From: Colius striatus
Taxonomy: Eukaryota > Chordata > Aves > Coliiformes > Coliidae
NCBI RefSeq assembly: GCF_028858725.1
Contig: NC_084761.1
Location: 34,192,501 to 34,256,500, forward strand
Reading direction: 5' to 3'
DNA length: 64,000 nucleotides
A model generated the notes under the pieces. The model was not told the origin of the DNA. It saw only the letters and a program-made list of their open reading frames with translations, and searched no databases. Shown here piece after piece: positions 1-13,800 of the stretch; position 1 is the stretch's first letter; every line of letters starts with the position of its first letter. Both the position numbers and the translations under genes were made by a program.

Positions 1-959
1 ACAGACATGACTTAGTGAAAACAAGTTATTCATTACAACATAAGTTCCTCAGGTTCCTGGTATTGAGTTACCTCCCTTTTCTTAAGGGTCTACAAAGAGA
101 AATAAGCCAAGTTGTAATTCATAGAAAAGCTTTCTCATGCTAGGAAGCAACCTTCTGCTCTGCAAGACAGAAAAGCCTAGTGCATAATCTTCCAAATATA
201 GTTTTAAAACCCTAAATTACCACTATTTGAAGTGGTTTCAGGCCACTGCCAAACAACGATTTCTTAGAATACATCTCCTACTTTGTCTTTCATTTATTTC
301 AATATTACTTTAATTTCATACTATTCAATATTTATCAGATTTTTCTCATATAGGAGAAAAAGAGAAGGACGATTTAGCAGTGACATCTTAGATGACAAAA
401 CAAGAGGTATGGAAAACACAATCCAGTAATCAAGGAACAATATTTCCTATATAAAACAGCTAATCATACCAATTTACACAGAATCTAGTAGTAGTCTGTT
501 ATTTATCCTGTTTTATGGTACTCTAGCTTTCCAGTGAGTCTGCTTATAATCCTAAACTTCTGCCTACTCTAACAGTGAAGGACAATGCTCCAGCTACAGG
601 TATTTTGGCTTCCTTCTCCAAATATGAAAGAGTAAGTTGTACTGGTTAAAAGGACAACTGATCTTGACCCATGGGGGAAAAAAGAAAAAAGGAAAGCTTT
701 TATAAAACTTCGCAACATTTACAAGGTATTTGCACCACAAGTAACTTGCTTCAACCCAATACTAAGAACATACCTATTTTAAAAGGCCAAGGAAGGATCA
801 AGGAACTGTTTCACATACACAGTTTAGTGAACGGCCACAGAAGGATCTGGAGAGGCTCAGCCATGGAGATAGCTATTTCTGGCAGCAAAGTTGACAGAAA
901 ATATTGGAATGTGCAGTTTCATATTGGATCTGGTGGTGACGGAAGAATAAAGGGTAACT
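1..959. other. Intergenic DNA, no gene seen
   Basis: AT-rich sequence downstream of the ANAPC10 3' end. I see no exon-like frame with splice sites and no recognisable repeat. A 97-codon open frame at 671-964 has low-complexity, lysine-rich composition, resembles no family I know, and ends where the CR1 element begins. I treat it as chance. Confidence 0.5.
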
Positions 960-2272
960 ACTGAGGGAACTGTCAGACAAAGTGGATAAGCCATCATACT
1001 TCAGAAGTCATGGCAATACAGGAAAGTTCCCACTGACTGGAAGACAAGGAACATAACCCCCATTTTTAAAAAGGGGGAAAAAACCAGACCTGACGATCTA
1101 CAGGCCAGTCAGTCTCACCTCTGTTTACAGCAAGTTCATGGAGCAGATCTTCCTGGAAACTATGCTAATGCAGATGGAAGATAAGGACATGACTGGTGAC
1201 AGCCAACATAGTTTCACTAAGGGCAAAATGTGCCTGATAAATTTGGTGCCCTTCTATGATGGGGTTACAGCTTTGGCAGATAAAGGGTGAGAAATTGACA
1301 TTATCTGCCTGGACTTATGCAAAGCATTTGACATTGTCCTGAAAAACATGCTGGCCCTTAAACTGGAGAAAAACTTTTTGGACTACTCAGTGGATAAAGA
1401 ACTGGCCAGATGGTCACACTCAAAGACTTGAGGCCAAGGGCTCAGTATTCAAGTGGAGAACGGTGACAAGTGGTGTTCCTCAGGTATTGGGAGCAGTGCC
1501 ATTTAACATATTTATCAACAATACTTACAGTGGCATTGAGTGCATCTTCAGTAAGTTTGATAGCAAAGGGCCATGGCAATCTCACAAATAGAGGCTAGGT
1601 GGAGAGCAGCCCTGAGGAGAAGGACTTGGGGGAGTTGGTTGACAGGAAGCTCAACATGAGCCAGCAACATGCACTTGCAGCCTAGAAAGCCAACCCATTC
1701 CAGGCTGCATCAAAAGAAACATGACCATCAGGTCAAGACAGGCAAATCCCACCTGCAGGACTGTGTTCAGCTCTGGGGCCCCCAGCATAAGGACATGGAC
1801 CTGTTGGAGCAAATCTGGAGGAGGCCCATGAAGATGATCAGAGGGCTGGAGCACCTCTTGTATATGAAGACAGGCTGAGAGAGTTGAGGTTATTCAGTCT
1901 GGGAGAAGGCTCCAGGGACACCTTGGAGCAGCATTCCAGTACCTAAGAAGAGCTTACAATAAAGACAGAGAGGGATCTTTTATAAGGGCATGTAGTGATA
2001 GGACAAGGGCTCGTGACTTTAAACTGAAAGAGGGTAGATTTAGATTAGATATTTGGCAGAAGTTCTTCACTGTGAGGGTGGTGAGGCACTAAAGCAGGTT
2101 GCACAGAAAGGTTGTAGATGCCCCACTCCTGGAAGTGTTCAAGGCCAGACTAGATGGGGCTTTGAGCAACCTGGTCTAGTGGAAGGTGTCTCTGCCCCTG
2201 GCAGGGGAGTTGGAACTGGATGATCTTTAAGGTCCCTTCCAGACCAAACCATTCCATAACTCTATGATGACT
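960..2272 (+). mobile_element. CR1 LINE fragment, 5'-truncated, degenerate
   Basis: This is a sense-strand copy of a chicken-repeat-1 type non-LTR retrotransposon. The text follows the CR1 reverse-transcriptase region: a block reading like CQHSFTKGK about 1200-1230, a palm-like segment about 1300-1350, and a C-terminal tail with CVQLWGPQHKDMDLLE and MIRGLEHL near 1760-1860. It ends in the typical CR1 3' tail with GGTCCCTTCCAGACC and a terminal ATTCCATAACTCTATGATGA-like repeat. Frameshifts and stops interrupt the frame, and a stretch between the RT palm and the C-terminal tail (about 1555-1605) appears deleted, so it cannot encode a functional protein. Family knowledge: CR1 is the dominant LINE of birds. 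Confidence 0.88.
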
Positions 2273-2530
2273 ATGGAATTCAGTCAGAGGACAAAACTGT
2301 TGAGTAAACAACAGCTTACATCATTAAGTATATAAAAGATTTTGACACCTGAATCTTCATCCTTTGACAACCTTCCTCTTTTCCTCTATTTCACCTCCTT
2401 TCTCCTCCAAAGAATGCTGTATAATTGTTTGGTAAGCCTCCCCTATTAGACTTTCCTTGCTTAGAATCAAAAAGTGTCAGACATTTTCCTTAGTTGAGAT
2501 TAGTCTGGATTTAACACCAGCTTTTATGGT

Positions 2531-3483
2531 TGTCATGGTTTAGCAAGAAACAGCTTTCACTTGGTAATGGGGGGAGCGGGTTGCAGTGAAGACCTGGTAA
2601 AGTTTTAGGACTCTCCCCCGGCTCCCGGGTTCAGATCCACCTCTGGCCCAGCTGGGCCAATAACTATTTAGGGACGGGAATTTGAAGTGCTGGCACAAGA
2701 TGTAAGAGCGATACAAGATGGAGGCAGCCACGTGGACCCCACAATCAGAGAAGGACGAAGGAGGAGCACCAGAAATCCCTCTGCAAGCCATGGTGAGAAT
2801 GCAGGCTGTACCCCTGCAACCCACACAGGGCAATGGCAGGACTGAGAGCCACCAGCAGCTCCATGTGAGTGCACCCAGACAGGCAAGAGACTGTGTGAGG
2901 AGGCGGCCATGGCACAGGCCGTGCTGGAGAGCCTGCACGCCGCAGAGCAGACCCACACGAGAGGCAGAAAGTAGCTGCAGCCTTTGGGATGAATGCATGT
3001 CGGAGCAGCCCGTGCAGGGCTGCCGTGTGCGTGAGGTACCCCATGGACGTGCAGGGAGGACTGGTGCAGAGCGCACCTGCCCTGAGGAGAAGCTATCAGG
3101 AATAGACTGACTGAAACTCCCACTCCCTGCCCCCCTGGGTCGTTCAGAGGGGCAGGAGGTAAAAACACCAGGATCAGGACTCTGAGCCCAGGAAGAGGGG
3201 AGGAGTAGGGAGAAGGTGGTCTTAAAGGGCGGGTCAGACTCTTCATCGTTATACCACTCTGTGTTGTTTTCTTTTCGTTATTTTTGGGGGTTTTAAGGTT
3301 ATGCTTTAGCTGGTATTGCATTAAATTATTTTCTGTTTTCTTCCCCAAGCGGAGTAGCCTGATTTGTTTTGTCCTGAACTTTAAGCAGCAATTAAGCTCT
3401 CCCTGCCCTTTGGAGATCCTCAGGTCTTTGGTATTTGAGGCTAATCGTGGTCTTCTGTTCCCTGATGGGCCTAAACCACGACA
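2531..3483 (+). mobile_element. Solo LTR of an endogenous retrovirus (ERVL-like)
   Basis: The segment starts TGTCATGGTTTA and ends TAAACCACGACA, a near-perfect terminal inverted repeat of the TG...CA type. It is flanked by a direct repeat ATGGT (2526-2530 and 3484-3488), a 5-bp target-site duplication. No internal gag, pol or env sequence is present, so it is a recombination-derived solo LTR of 953 bp. An ATTAAA polyadenylation-like signal near 3330 and the GC-rich 5' half (U3-like) give plus orientation. Long open frames inside it on both strands are by-products of its GC content. The 5-bp duplication favours an ERVL-type integrase, but this is inference. Confidence 0.75.
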
Positions 3484-3488
3484 ATGGT

Positions 3489-3994
3489 GCTAGTAAGAAG
3501 AATGGATTTGATCAGTACCAAATTTTTAGCATTTCAACAGCCTCTTCCTAAAATCTACTTAGTATTTTAAAAGGTGAAATAACTAGTAATTAGATTATGA
3601 GTGTTAGTAGAGGTGTTATTTATTCCTACTCACAGAAAGTACACAAAGCACACATTTTACTTGCAAAGTTCTTTAAAAGACATTAAAGAAACTCCATGCC
3701 AGTTTAAGATAATACCTCATGCTATAGACTTGATTTCTTAGTACTTCAGAATCATGTTGGACCTTCAGATTCATTCCTAGCATTACTGTGTGATGTTGGA
3801 GCATCCTGTTTTGAACAGCCATTACCTTTAGATAATCTATACTCAGTGTATCTATATTAACATATATACTATGCTGAGTAATTTGGAAGTGTTCATTTTT
3901 CTCCATGTAATTGTCATCTTCATTGGGTTACCAGTCACTGCAAAAAGCCTGTCAGAGTTTCGAGTATCTGGACACAGGTCTAAGTCATATGATT
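3489..3994. other. Intergenic DNA, nothing recognised
   Basis: AT-rich unique sequence between the solo LTR and a CR1 tail. I see no exon, repeat or regulatory element that I can support. Confidence 0.4.
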
Positions 3995-4084
3995 TAGTTT
4001 TAGGCCCTGCAAGGATCAGGGAGTTGGATGCAATGATCCCTTTGGATCCCTTCCAACTTGAGATACTCTACGATTCTATCATAT
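3995..4084 (+). mobile_element. CR1 3'-end fragment
   Basis: The segment runs GGCCCTGCAAGGATCAGGGA, then GAGTTGGATGCAATGATC, a CCCTTCCAAC block, and ends CTACGATTCTATCATA. This is the diagnostic 3' tail of a CR1 LINE, more diverged than the copies at 29620 and 58917. Only about 90 bp survive. Confidence 0.7.
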
Positions 4085-4501
4085 ACTTCAGTTATGAAAA
4101 AGGCTAATTCCATGTAGATATTCATTAACCAGAAAAAAACCTAAACCTATATAGAAAAGGGTACAACACATTAACATAAGCAATGAGAGCAAAGTACTAC
4201 TGGTAATGTCTTCAAACCGTGTCTGTTCAAAAAGAATGCTCTTGAAAAAGGGCAGATTTTAGATAAAGGAACGCAGAGTAACACAACAGAATCAGCTATT
4301 GTCATGCATGATCATTAGGGGAAGAAATCACCTGAAAGAGAATCGTATTACATCAAAATTAATTATCGATCCTGGGTTACAAACATGCTCTTTTAAAGGT
4401 GCCCAGGGTTTTATTCCTCTCAGATAGTAAAAGAGCATGCAAAGATTCCAAGCAAATAATGCAAAATTACAGACTACAATATACTGTAATACGAGCTTAC
4501 C

Positions 4502-4628
4502 TTTATTTCAAAATCATACAAAGTATAAACATAAAAATATAATTACACTGAAGTAAACCCTGCTCTGAATACTTATGCAATGATACCATCACCAAACAAA
4601 TGTCTTTATTATTTCTCATTAAGAAATT
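4502..4628 (-). other. ANAPC10: ANAPC10 3' UTR with poly(A) signals
   Basis: On the minus strand the ANAPC10 stop codon (4631-4629) is followed by two AATAAA hexamers, at 4610-4605 and 4507-4502. The first lies only about 19 nt after the stop; the second would give a 3' UTR of about 150 nt. The true cleavage site is not visible, and the second signal is the more reasonable choice because cleavage falls 10-30 nt past the hexamer. Confidence 0.5.
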
Positions 4629-4859
4629 TTATCTTATAGAGCGATACATCATGAAATCAATTGTGGTACATCTGGGAAATTTACCAATAGAGCTCTCTTC
4701 CACTGGGGTGTACACTTTGATTTGTCTCATGTGAGTGTCTCTTCCATTTTGGTGATTAGCTAGAACAGCAATCTGAATCATAAACGTGCGAATAGGCTTC
4801 TTATGGGTATCTGTTAAAGGAACATGAATCCAGCCGCTTGGTTCCACTAATTCAAGTTG
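4629..4859 (-). CDS. ANAPC10: ANAPC10 exon 5 (last coding exon)
   Basis: Encodes residues 110-185 (76 aa plus TAA), from QLELVEPSG to FMMYRSIR. The acceptor AG is at 4861-4860 after a TGTTTGGC tract, and the exon begins in phase 0. It carries the second half of the DOC domain and the C-terminal IR tail. Confidence 0.97.
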   Translation of the reverse strand, partial: QLELVEPSGWIHVPLTDTHKKPIRTFMIQIAVLANHQNGRDTHMRQIKVYTPVEESSIGKFPRCTTIDFMMYRSIR

Positions 4860-7800
4860 CTGCCAAACACAAGACAAAAAGCAAAACATTCAGAAACAGT
4901 TAACTTACTTAATATAAATAATCTTAAATTAAACATGTTTAACGGAGTCTTGCAAATCAGATTTTAGTTACTCGTTCAAATTAATTTGAAATAGTACAAT
5001 TGAAAATATCCAAAACTAATTTGCTGATAATTTACTGTGTAATTGGACACAAATAAATTTGTTGACTACGGTTGTGTTTGCTTTTGCCTTTCAGAATCAA
5101 CTCTTCATTTTGCCCTTCAACCTTAAAATAAAAGAAAAAAATACAGATTTGAGTATCAGCTCAAGATAGTCAAATCAGTACTATTTGGATCTTGTTACTG
5201 AAGTACACAGCTGAAAGATGACACAAAACATGCATCTTAAAGTGTTTTGTCTAGACATTGTGAACCAAAATACACTAGAAAGACTTATATAGGCAACTAA
5301 ACCCACACAAAGTCTTGGTTTTCAAAAATTCCTTACGTTATTATGGGGACTAGAGAAGAGGAAAAGAAAAATGGCAAAAAAAACCAAAAATCCAAAACCA
5401 GGATAACTCACGGATTTCATCTCACCTACATGTCAAGGCCGATACCTGGCCAACTATATTGCTGTACAGTCACTTAATCATAGACAAGGTCCATTTTGAC
5501 ATAGCTTTTAAACAAATCAAGCATAACATGAGTTGTCTGTTGTTTTTTTTTAATTTTAATCCTGTGAAACCAATGTCAAAACAAGCAAAAAATTGCATTT
5601 CACTAATTCGAAACCACATCATTGACATCAGCATGCTGAAATCAAGCTAGATGCTATGCAGAAGGGTGGTAACAGCTTTTGTTTAAAACTAGTTGCCCAA
5701 CTTCAAAGCACAGCTCAAAATATATATGGAAAAGCTCACAACAGCAGTTTGTGGGGGGGCAACAAAAAAAATCCACCAATCCAAAAAACCACCAAAACCC
5801 CAAAACACTATCCACAAGCAAGCAGACTTCACACAGGTAAACAAATAAGACCTCTGCTCATAGCAGTTGAGTTCCTCTAAAGATCTATGCTTTGACCAGC
5901 TCAAAATTCTCATCTTTCTCCTGAAAATAGTGCATGACAAACATCCTGTCAAATACCTTGCTTTTGCTAAAACTTTCAAAAGATCCATAGGAGATCTAAA
6001 ATACCTTGTGAACAAATAACCCAAGAAACAAGGGAAAAAACTGTAGTTTGATGACTACTTCAAGTTTAGAGGGCCAAAAAAAAAAAAAAATCTCTCTCAC
6101 CTCCACCTAATAAAAAAATGCAAAAAAACAAAACCCACAACTCTACAACCCAAAACTCTCCACTGATGGAGAGAAATAATTTCCAAAGCATTAAATTCAC
6201 AAAAACTTAGTAAATCTTTTCACTCCAAGAACTAGACACTGCCACAAACACATTTGGTTATTTGTTGTAATCTTGTCCCTTTCAAAAAACCTTCTATTTT
6301 TTTCTTCCCCCACCCCAGGAAACTTCAGGTACCAGTTGGTTTAAAGTGATTAAAAAAAAGTACTATCGAAGTAGTTTTCCAAAGGGAAATTTTTTTTATG
6401 GGGAGGTAGTAGTGATTGGTTTGAGAAAGTAAGCTTTCTATCTCCACAGAGAACAGAAAGGATGAAGGTCTCAGTAATATTTTATTCAACTAGAACTGGG
6501 GTAAAGGTGTTATGATATAGGAGAGAATTACCTGCTAATTAAACTTTCAGTTCAGTATTATTCTCACAGTTTACAAATTCTGATTTCTGATTCAAAACTA
6601 AAAAATTAAGCTATGATAGTGGGATTCTTATGCTTGGATCATTATGAAATGTCTGAGTTTACAGAGCTTAAAAAGAAATACCACTTTCTATAGTTTGACA
6701 TCATCGGCTTCAGACAGATCCAATATAGTTCAAGTTTGAATGCTTTATTGGGAAAGAAATTGCAAAGAATGAAACAGTGACTCCACCTTCAGAACCAAGA
6801 GAGCAGCCAAGCCATTGGCAAAACTGGACTATTTGTACAAAAGGAAGTTGGATGCTTATCAAACTCAAAGAGAAAAATCACATATTTTATTTTAAGAGAA
6901 TTATTAGGGTCACAGAGATAAGCATTGGAAAGTTAAGGGTTGCAAAGGTAATTTTATTGGTATAATATGCTTGTCTCATTCCATAACCTTTTGATAACAT
7001 ATTTACCAATTATTTGTTTCATCCCTTATCAGTCAGAGGGGGGTGTCACATGCTTTATTTATAACACATCCTGCTACAAAGGCAGCCACGTTCTTCTAGC
7101 TTTTCTACAGAGATGGGAAAGGCAATTTCTACATCTGTAGAACAGGCCACTGAGGCATTAGGTTAAGTAGATTAAAATATTCCCTAGTTCCAGATGTCAA
7201 ATTTAATGTACTTTGAACCAAATTTTTACTGCCTTAGTGACACGCAGTGTTTTACATGAGGTTTAGCTGCCACTGAGTTCACTTGCAGTTACAAATGTCT
7301 GAATTTCTGCAAACTGATAAAGAGTTCTCAAACCAGCCACAAAGTATGAGCAGCCACCTAGGAACAGCGAGTGCATCATGTAAAAGCACCATGACTAAGG
7401 ACAGATTGCACACAGTTCAGAGTATTTCTTTGTCTTAGCCACAATCCTTTGTTTTTATACCTGAAATCTCCACTTCCCTTACTCCACATGTTCCAACAGA
7501 TCAATAAACATTCCTTACTGTACAAATCCTGGAGTCATCCTCAGAACAGATCCCTTTCCATATTCCAATCAAATAGTTACCTCTTGGACAAAGCCTCCAA
7601 TGCTTGTGATTAAGTTGGAAGCTCAACTACCATGTATTACGTGCAGGAGGTCAGAGTAAAATGTTTAAAAAAAAACAAGTTCTTGATTTTTGCCCTCTGA
7701 AAAAAAGTTACTGTACTGTGATACTTTTTGAGTCCAACCTTTTTTTAATTGAAGCCTTCATAGTTCAGTAAAATGATTAAAATCTTGAGACTCATTCAAC

Positions 7801-10800
7801 TAGTGAAGTTTAAATACAACAAACCTAAAAATTATTAGCTGAACATCCACTAGAAAAGGAAGTAATATTTTGCCAGTAAGATACCCATCTTCTCTGACCA
7901 AAGGAATGGTATAAACCAGACACACACACGCTCCTAAATTCTTTTCCTCCGTGAGGCAGTTTCTTTTTCCAGAGGACCAGGTCCTTCTCCAGGGAGAATG
8001 AACAGGACATGGGAATAGGCGGTGGTGGTACAAGACAAAATGCTGCCCACTCATAGCTCGATGTCAGCACCCAGACCCAGCTGTTACAATTCCTAGCAGA
8101 AGTGGGATGAAATATGCAGCTCTACTCTGCCTGGAGCATTCCCAGTGGGAAGAGAATCTAAAGGAAACTTAATGTGAAGTTTTAAGAAATTCCTATTAAG
8201 CCCATGCAAATGGCAATCTTTCAAAGCCTTGTAAACCGGTCTGGAAATTTGGGTGGATTTTTACAGGGAGGCAAAAGGCACATCCTCAACACAAAGGCTG
8301 AACTATTGCCAAATTTGAAATCCTTGCTTCAGAGCTTGGGGGCACTGGAGCATCAAAGGAGGACACCAGAATATTCTCACACAAGCAAAACAGCATACTT
8401 TTCACTAGCCTTATTCTTGGAAGAGAACTGCTTTGGCTGAAACTTTCAAAAATATTCAACTCAAAGCAGACATCTGGCATGGAAAAATATGTCTGAACTG
8501 ACAGCAAAAGTTATAAAGTAACTAAGAGTTAAGCCTTAAAATGGAAAAGGTCATGGAACCTTAAGTACAGGTGGCACTAGCATGCTCTACCTATAGTAAA
8601 TACTATATTTTAAATCCATTTCATTTGACTTTGCTCTCAGTCATGTTATTTAAAAGCACTAGCCACTTCATATACACACACATACATATTTCACTCCAGC
8701 CGTATAGCGCAAGTCCACTATGAGAAAATATCAGATATGTAGGTCGTGAAGAATCAGTCACAATTAACTGGTTTCCAGGAAAGTTTGAAAATTACCTACA
8801 TATTAATTACCTGAACAAATTTAAAAATTCTGAGTTTCTTGCTGTTATGTGTTTTACCAGAAAACATTTTTTAAAAGGGAAATAAAGGAAAGAATCAACG
8901 CTAGTTCAATATTAGTAACTCAGGATAGTTCCTGCAGCTCTAGAATAATCTTATATACAACATACTAGAAGTTTAGACTTTGTCTTCTTTTAAATTTGCT
9001 GCTAAAACTATACATTTTGTGACAATTAATAAACAAGAAGAGTGCATATGTCCAAAATAAAGAAACAAAGGGATAAATATTTGAATGGGGAAAAACCTTC
9101 ACTTGTTTCTTGCTGCTGTTATACACTCTTATCTAGCTCTTCTCCTGCTTTCTCTCTGTTGCTTTCTTATTTTTCTTGTCTTCTGAATGCTACAGTTTTA
9201 TCTATGAACGTATCTCCCACTCCAGTAATTCATGTTATTTTGAAAGCCAAAACAGAAATCATGGTCTTGATGGAAATCTCCTCTCTGGCCAATTTAATAG
9301 CCCCATTTCTTCACTTTGTTATATAGTCTAGAGGTTCTATAGAATTCCATACACACTTGGCAAGGCTGCTATTGCAATTAATGGGTGTTCTACAATAGAA
9401 AACGCAAACCACACAAGACCAAAAGGAAGTTAAAATGTTCCTTAAGTCAAGGACAAAGCAACTTGAGGCTACACTTCAGAAAGATGACTGAACTTAAGAC
9501 CAGGGCTTTTTAAGAGGAAGCTTGTTCTACACTGGTATTGCTGGCCTCCTTCTAACACAGGAAATTATTTATCTGAAGAAGGCTTTTTTTCCCGTTGTAC
9601 TTAATCCTACTTAAACTGAATATTGACTTCTTTTCCATACCCAGTAATATTCTGTTTTAAATTCTGTGGTGTTTTGAAAGTGGCATGTAACTCAAACTTC
9701 TGCTTCTGCTATACTTGTAGATCTAACCCAATTTGTTTGCTATACATACAGTAGGCTAACATCCTTGAAACAATACATGATTTTTGTTGCCCTATGAAGA
9801 CATCTTTTGTTAAGATATAGAAAGGAAAAAAAAAAAAGCCCTGAAATTAGTTTCATATTGAGGGTCAGTACAAACACATACCAGAATGTATGCTAGATAA
9901 GGGCTCTCAGGTTTCAGGAGAATAAAGTATTCTGTGCACATATAAGAAAAAGCAGCCTGTCCTCTTTCTCAGAGTAAAAAAAAAAAAAAAGAAAAAAATC
10001 CCGTTCTACACACATGTACTGACAGAAAGATGATAATTACTCCTGCCATCACAGCTTCAGCATGATACAACATGATTCTCAGATGTTGGTACCTCATCAC
10101 ATTTTCATTTAACAATCTGTACTACTAGATTCAAATGGCACCACATATTTCTCATGGCTGCCTCCAAAACAGGCTGCAAAACCAAACAGTACTTGATTTT
10201 GCTCCTTATACTTTTCTCATAAAACTGTTAAAGCTGCTTTTTATTTTAGTGACTTGGCTACCTTTAATTAAAAGTAGTGTCTAGACCTTTCCTCACAAAC
10301 ATAGTTTCACCTTTAAGTGCTGAAGTAGCTATTACCATACAATTATAGAAAAAAAAAAACAAAACAAAGCTTTTCAAAGCAGGTGTTCTCAATAAATAAC
10401 GTAGTCTTCCAAGCAGAAGATTATAAAACTAAGTTCCAGAGGAAATAAATATAAACAGACTTTCTCTGAGTTGAGTGATCAAATACGGGAAAAGCTTTTC
10501 CCTGTTTAGCCACTGGTTTTTACAACTATCCAAATATGTTTTCACAACAACTGGCAAGGAGAAAGCAAGCTAGCTAAATTTCAAAAATTCTCTTTCTATA
10601 TACCATGTCCTACGATATAGCTACCAGCATTCAGAATCAGTAGACCTCTGCATAATTCCAAGTATTGGAACTGTCAACACATGAAGTAGCAGAGCTTGGG
10701 CTTCAGCCATCACTTCACTTAGGAAGGAAGAGAACCAGTTAATGGCAGTGATGCACCAGTTCCAGCAGAAAATGAAGCATGTCCAAAAGAAACTTTGCAA

Positions 10801-13800
10801 GTTCCAAGTGAGTCAAAGGAGGGACACCACATTAGCAGCTTAACAAGAAACACAGAAACATGCTCAAAGGACCCACTGTGAAAAGCATACTTTGCTCTAA
10901 CGAAGCAACGACCACCTAAGGAGGTGGCTCTGTGGTCTTCATCAGTCACCTCCTTAAACAGTCAAGAAATCTAACTTCAGTCCATTAGGTAAGAGAAGTT
11001 TTCCATTCTTCTAAATAGCAGTTCCTGAAGAGTCTAGAGGAGCACAGTCCACCCCTTAGGAAGATTCAGCTATGGATTTGGACAGACAGGAGACTAGTTG
11101 CAGAACAAGCTGTGTGAGGCAGTGAAACCTGCAAATACTAAGAATTCCTATCATATATAAGCTTTTTGTTCAAATGAGGTGAAAGAAATAATTTTTTGTA
11201 AGACTGGGAAGGTCAAATAGAAAAAGGTCAAAAAGATCCTTGCAAAAAAGTTTTATAGAACCTCCTTCTTCAGACTTTTTTGCTCCAGATTAGAAGAGGA
11301 AATATTAACTAATGTGCAGGGGTTAGAAAGTTTTATCTCATTAAAATAAAGGCAACTGAATACACAAGCCAAGCTAGTAAGGGTAAGTACAGTGTTGATA
11401 TAGATTACCAAAATAAGTATTTGTCACAGAGTATGTACCTGAGCCTACAAGTAGCATAGAAATCAGCTAGACTAGAGACCCTGAAAATACAGTAGAGAAG
11501 TGCCCAATCAGTTCAACATCACAGGTAAACACTACAGAAAATGACAAAATATGTTAGGCCCCATTTTCATGAGTGCACTAAAATTTTACTGCATTCTGCA
11601 CAGATCAGTTCTCAACATGGTTTGATGAGTTTCTCTCAGTCATTTTTATCCATATCAACAATCAAATGCATCAAGCATGCCAATTCAGTTTATACAATTA
11701 AACTGTTTGTGACAATGTACATATGTCCAGAATCATCCATAGCTTGCCTTCATTTCTGAACTCTTGAATGAAGTGGTAAGAAGTCATGCAAACATTAAAT
11801 ATTCTTTAGAAAATGCTCTATAAATAGACACTTCTGCTTTATTATATCCAGCTAAAGAAGCTCAGCAATATATTTACATTCTGGTAAAGGCAGACATCTA
11901 AAAAATGGAGTGAGAGCCTCCGATGGGGAAGGAATCAGGTTATCACACTATGAGGACCTCATTCTTTAAAATATGATTGGATAAGTTTTAAATACACTTG
12001 ACAAGTTGTGAAAAAGCAATAGGCTGAGATGCAAAAAGATTCAAACCGCAGAAGATGTTTATTTTTAAAAACAGTATCTGCTAAATAGCATAAAACCATT
12101 AAACTGGAGGTGAATGTAATGCTTGAAATTAAGAATATAATGCTTTCACACAGGTATCAGTGAAAACTTGCAAGTAGTTTTTACAGGAGACATGCAACTG
12201 GATGGATAGAGATCTGCAGAAATCACTGATAAAATAAAAAAAAAAAACCCACACCCCAAAACAATTGACAAACCTGTCTGATCCAAAATTTATTTAAACC
12301 ATGCCTCCTATTTTGCCCCCTGCTCACTGCCATTACCAACCTGAGCACCGGTATGAGTTTGTCATGGCTACTTAACAAGAACTGTGATGTAGAATTGCCA
12401 GTGGGCATCCCCTTTCAGCGTTACCTCAGGGACACAAAAATGTTTGAATCCCTGGTAAGTGATACTGTTTGGAGGAATACAAGTCCTGTGCCACCTAGTG
12501 GTCTGCTACATAAAAAGCAATCTTGATCCATTCTCTTTATGGTCTAACACCTAAATTCCTACAGCTTCTTAAAACAATGCACGTTCAATCATAGCAGCTA
12601 AACTACAACACCTCCAAGAATCATAGGTACTCAAAGAAAATAGCTACACTACAAAAATGCATTTAGTGTGGGTAACCCACAAGTCATATCCTCCTTGCAT
12701 GGTGGGCCAAGGATAAGCATCTATGATGCTTAAGTAGAGATTCTTACAGCGCCTTTCCAAATTTCGTGTTTGGATTACATAAGCAGCAAAATGCACACTG
12801 GACAATGTCAGTGGTTTATATCAGACTGTCACCTTCCAGATAAAAAAAAACAGGCATATTTCTGAAGCAAGCAGATGATGTAAATGGAGCTATGATATAA
12901 CCTAAATTTCTTTTAGCAAAAATGATTCACCAGCCAACTCATGAAATGGTTTAATTGATTAGTCCATTTGGACAGTCTTTAAAATGGTGTGTCCTGATTA
13001 GAATTTCCCCATACAGCAAAAAGCAAGGAACCATTTGATCTGATTCAGCTGATAGAACAATGCAGCCTCTTCCCAGATGTATTCAGACAATTTCAATACT
13101 ACACTAGGAATAAACAGCATTGAAATTCAATTCATGAAATGCTAAACAGGGAAAGCTGGGTTTTGCAATATTATTGCCCTCATAGTTCTGTCTTTGAAAT
13201 CTTGTTTAAGAAGAGAGGCATGGAAGAGGACAACGATTAAGTCTTAGGCATTAGAGGAAGCTCTGGTGAGTAAATATGTATGTAAAACTTACTGTCATAT
13301 GTGAGAAAATGGTGTACCACCACACATGCTATGCATAAGAACCTTATGATGTTTCATGACTCACAGGAAAAACAGCTGTTTTGAAAGCATCACATGATAA
13401 AAAATCATAACGCTGCAAAAGGGTCAAGGCTGTGTTGAACCATCCACATAAACAACTCCTGAAGTCACTTTGGTCGAGTCCCACAGGCTGGGACACAGGG
13501 ATGGTCTGGACACTTGTGGAGGGGTCCCTGTCCGTGGTGCTTAAGGAACCACCACCCCACACACCACACTCGCCTACTGCCTCTGCCCACAGCACTAGCC
13601 AGCAACACTTGTGCTGTCAGGTACATGCAGCCTGAGACACAAACACCCTGCCAAACACACAGTTCTTGTGGATTTGTCAGCCAAAACTGTCTTAATTGTG
13701 AAAATATTGTCTGCTTCATTCTGAGTGGCAGAAACAGGAAAAAAAAGTAGACAACAATCTGAATACTTCATCCTCTTGAATCTGTCTGAAAACAACTCTT

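Noticed and set aside
671-964. A 97-codon plus-strand open frame
   Set aside because: No homology recognised, low-complexity start, runs into the CR1 element. Most likely chance.
2540-3348. Long minus-strand open frames (178 and 226 codons) near 2.5-3.3 kb
   Set aside because: They lie entirely inside the solo LTR (2531-3483), antisense to it, in its GC-rich part, and have no recognisable domain.
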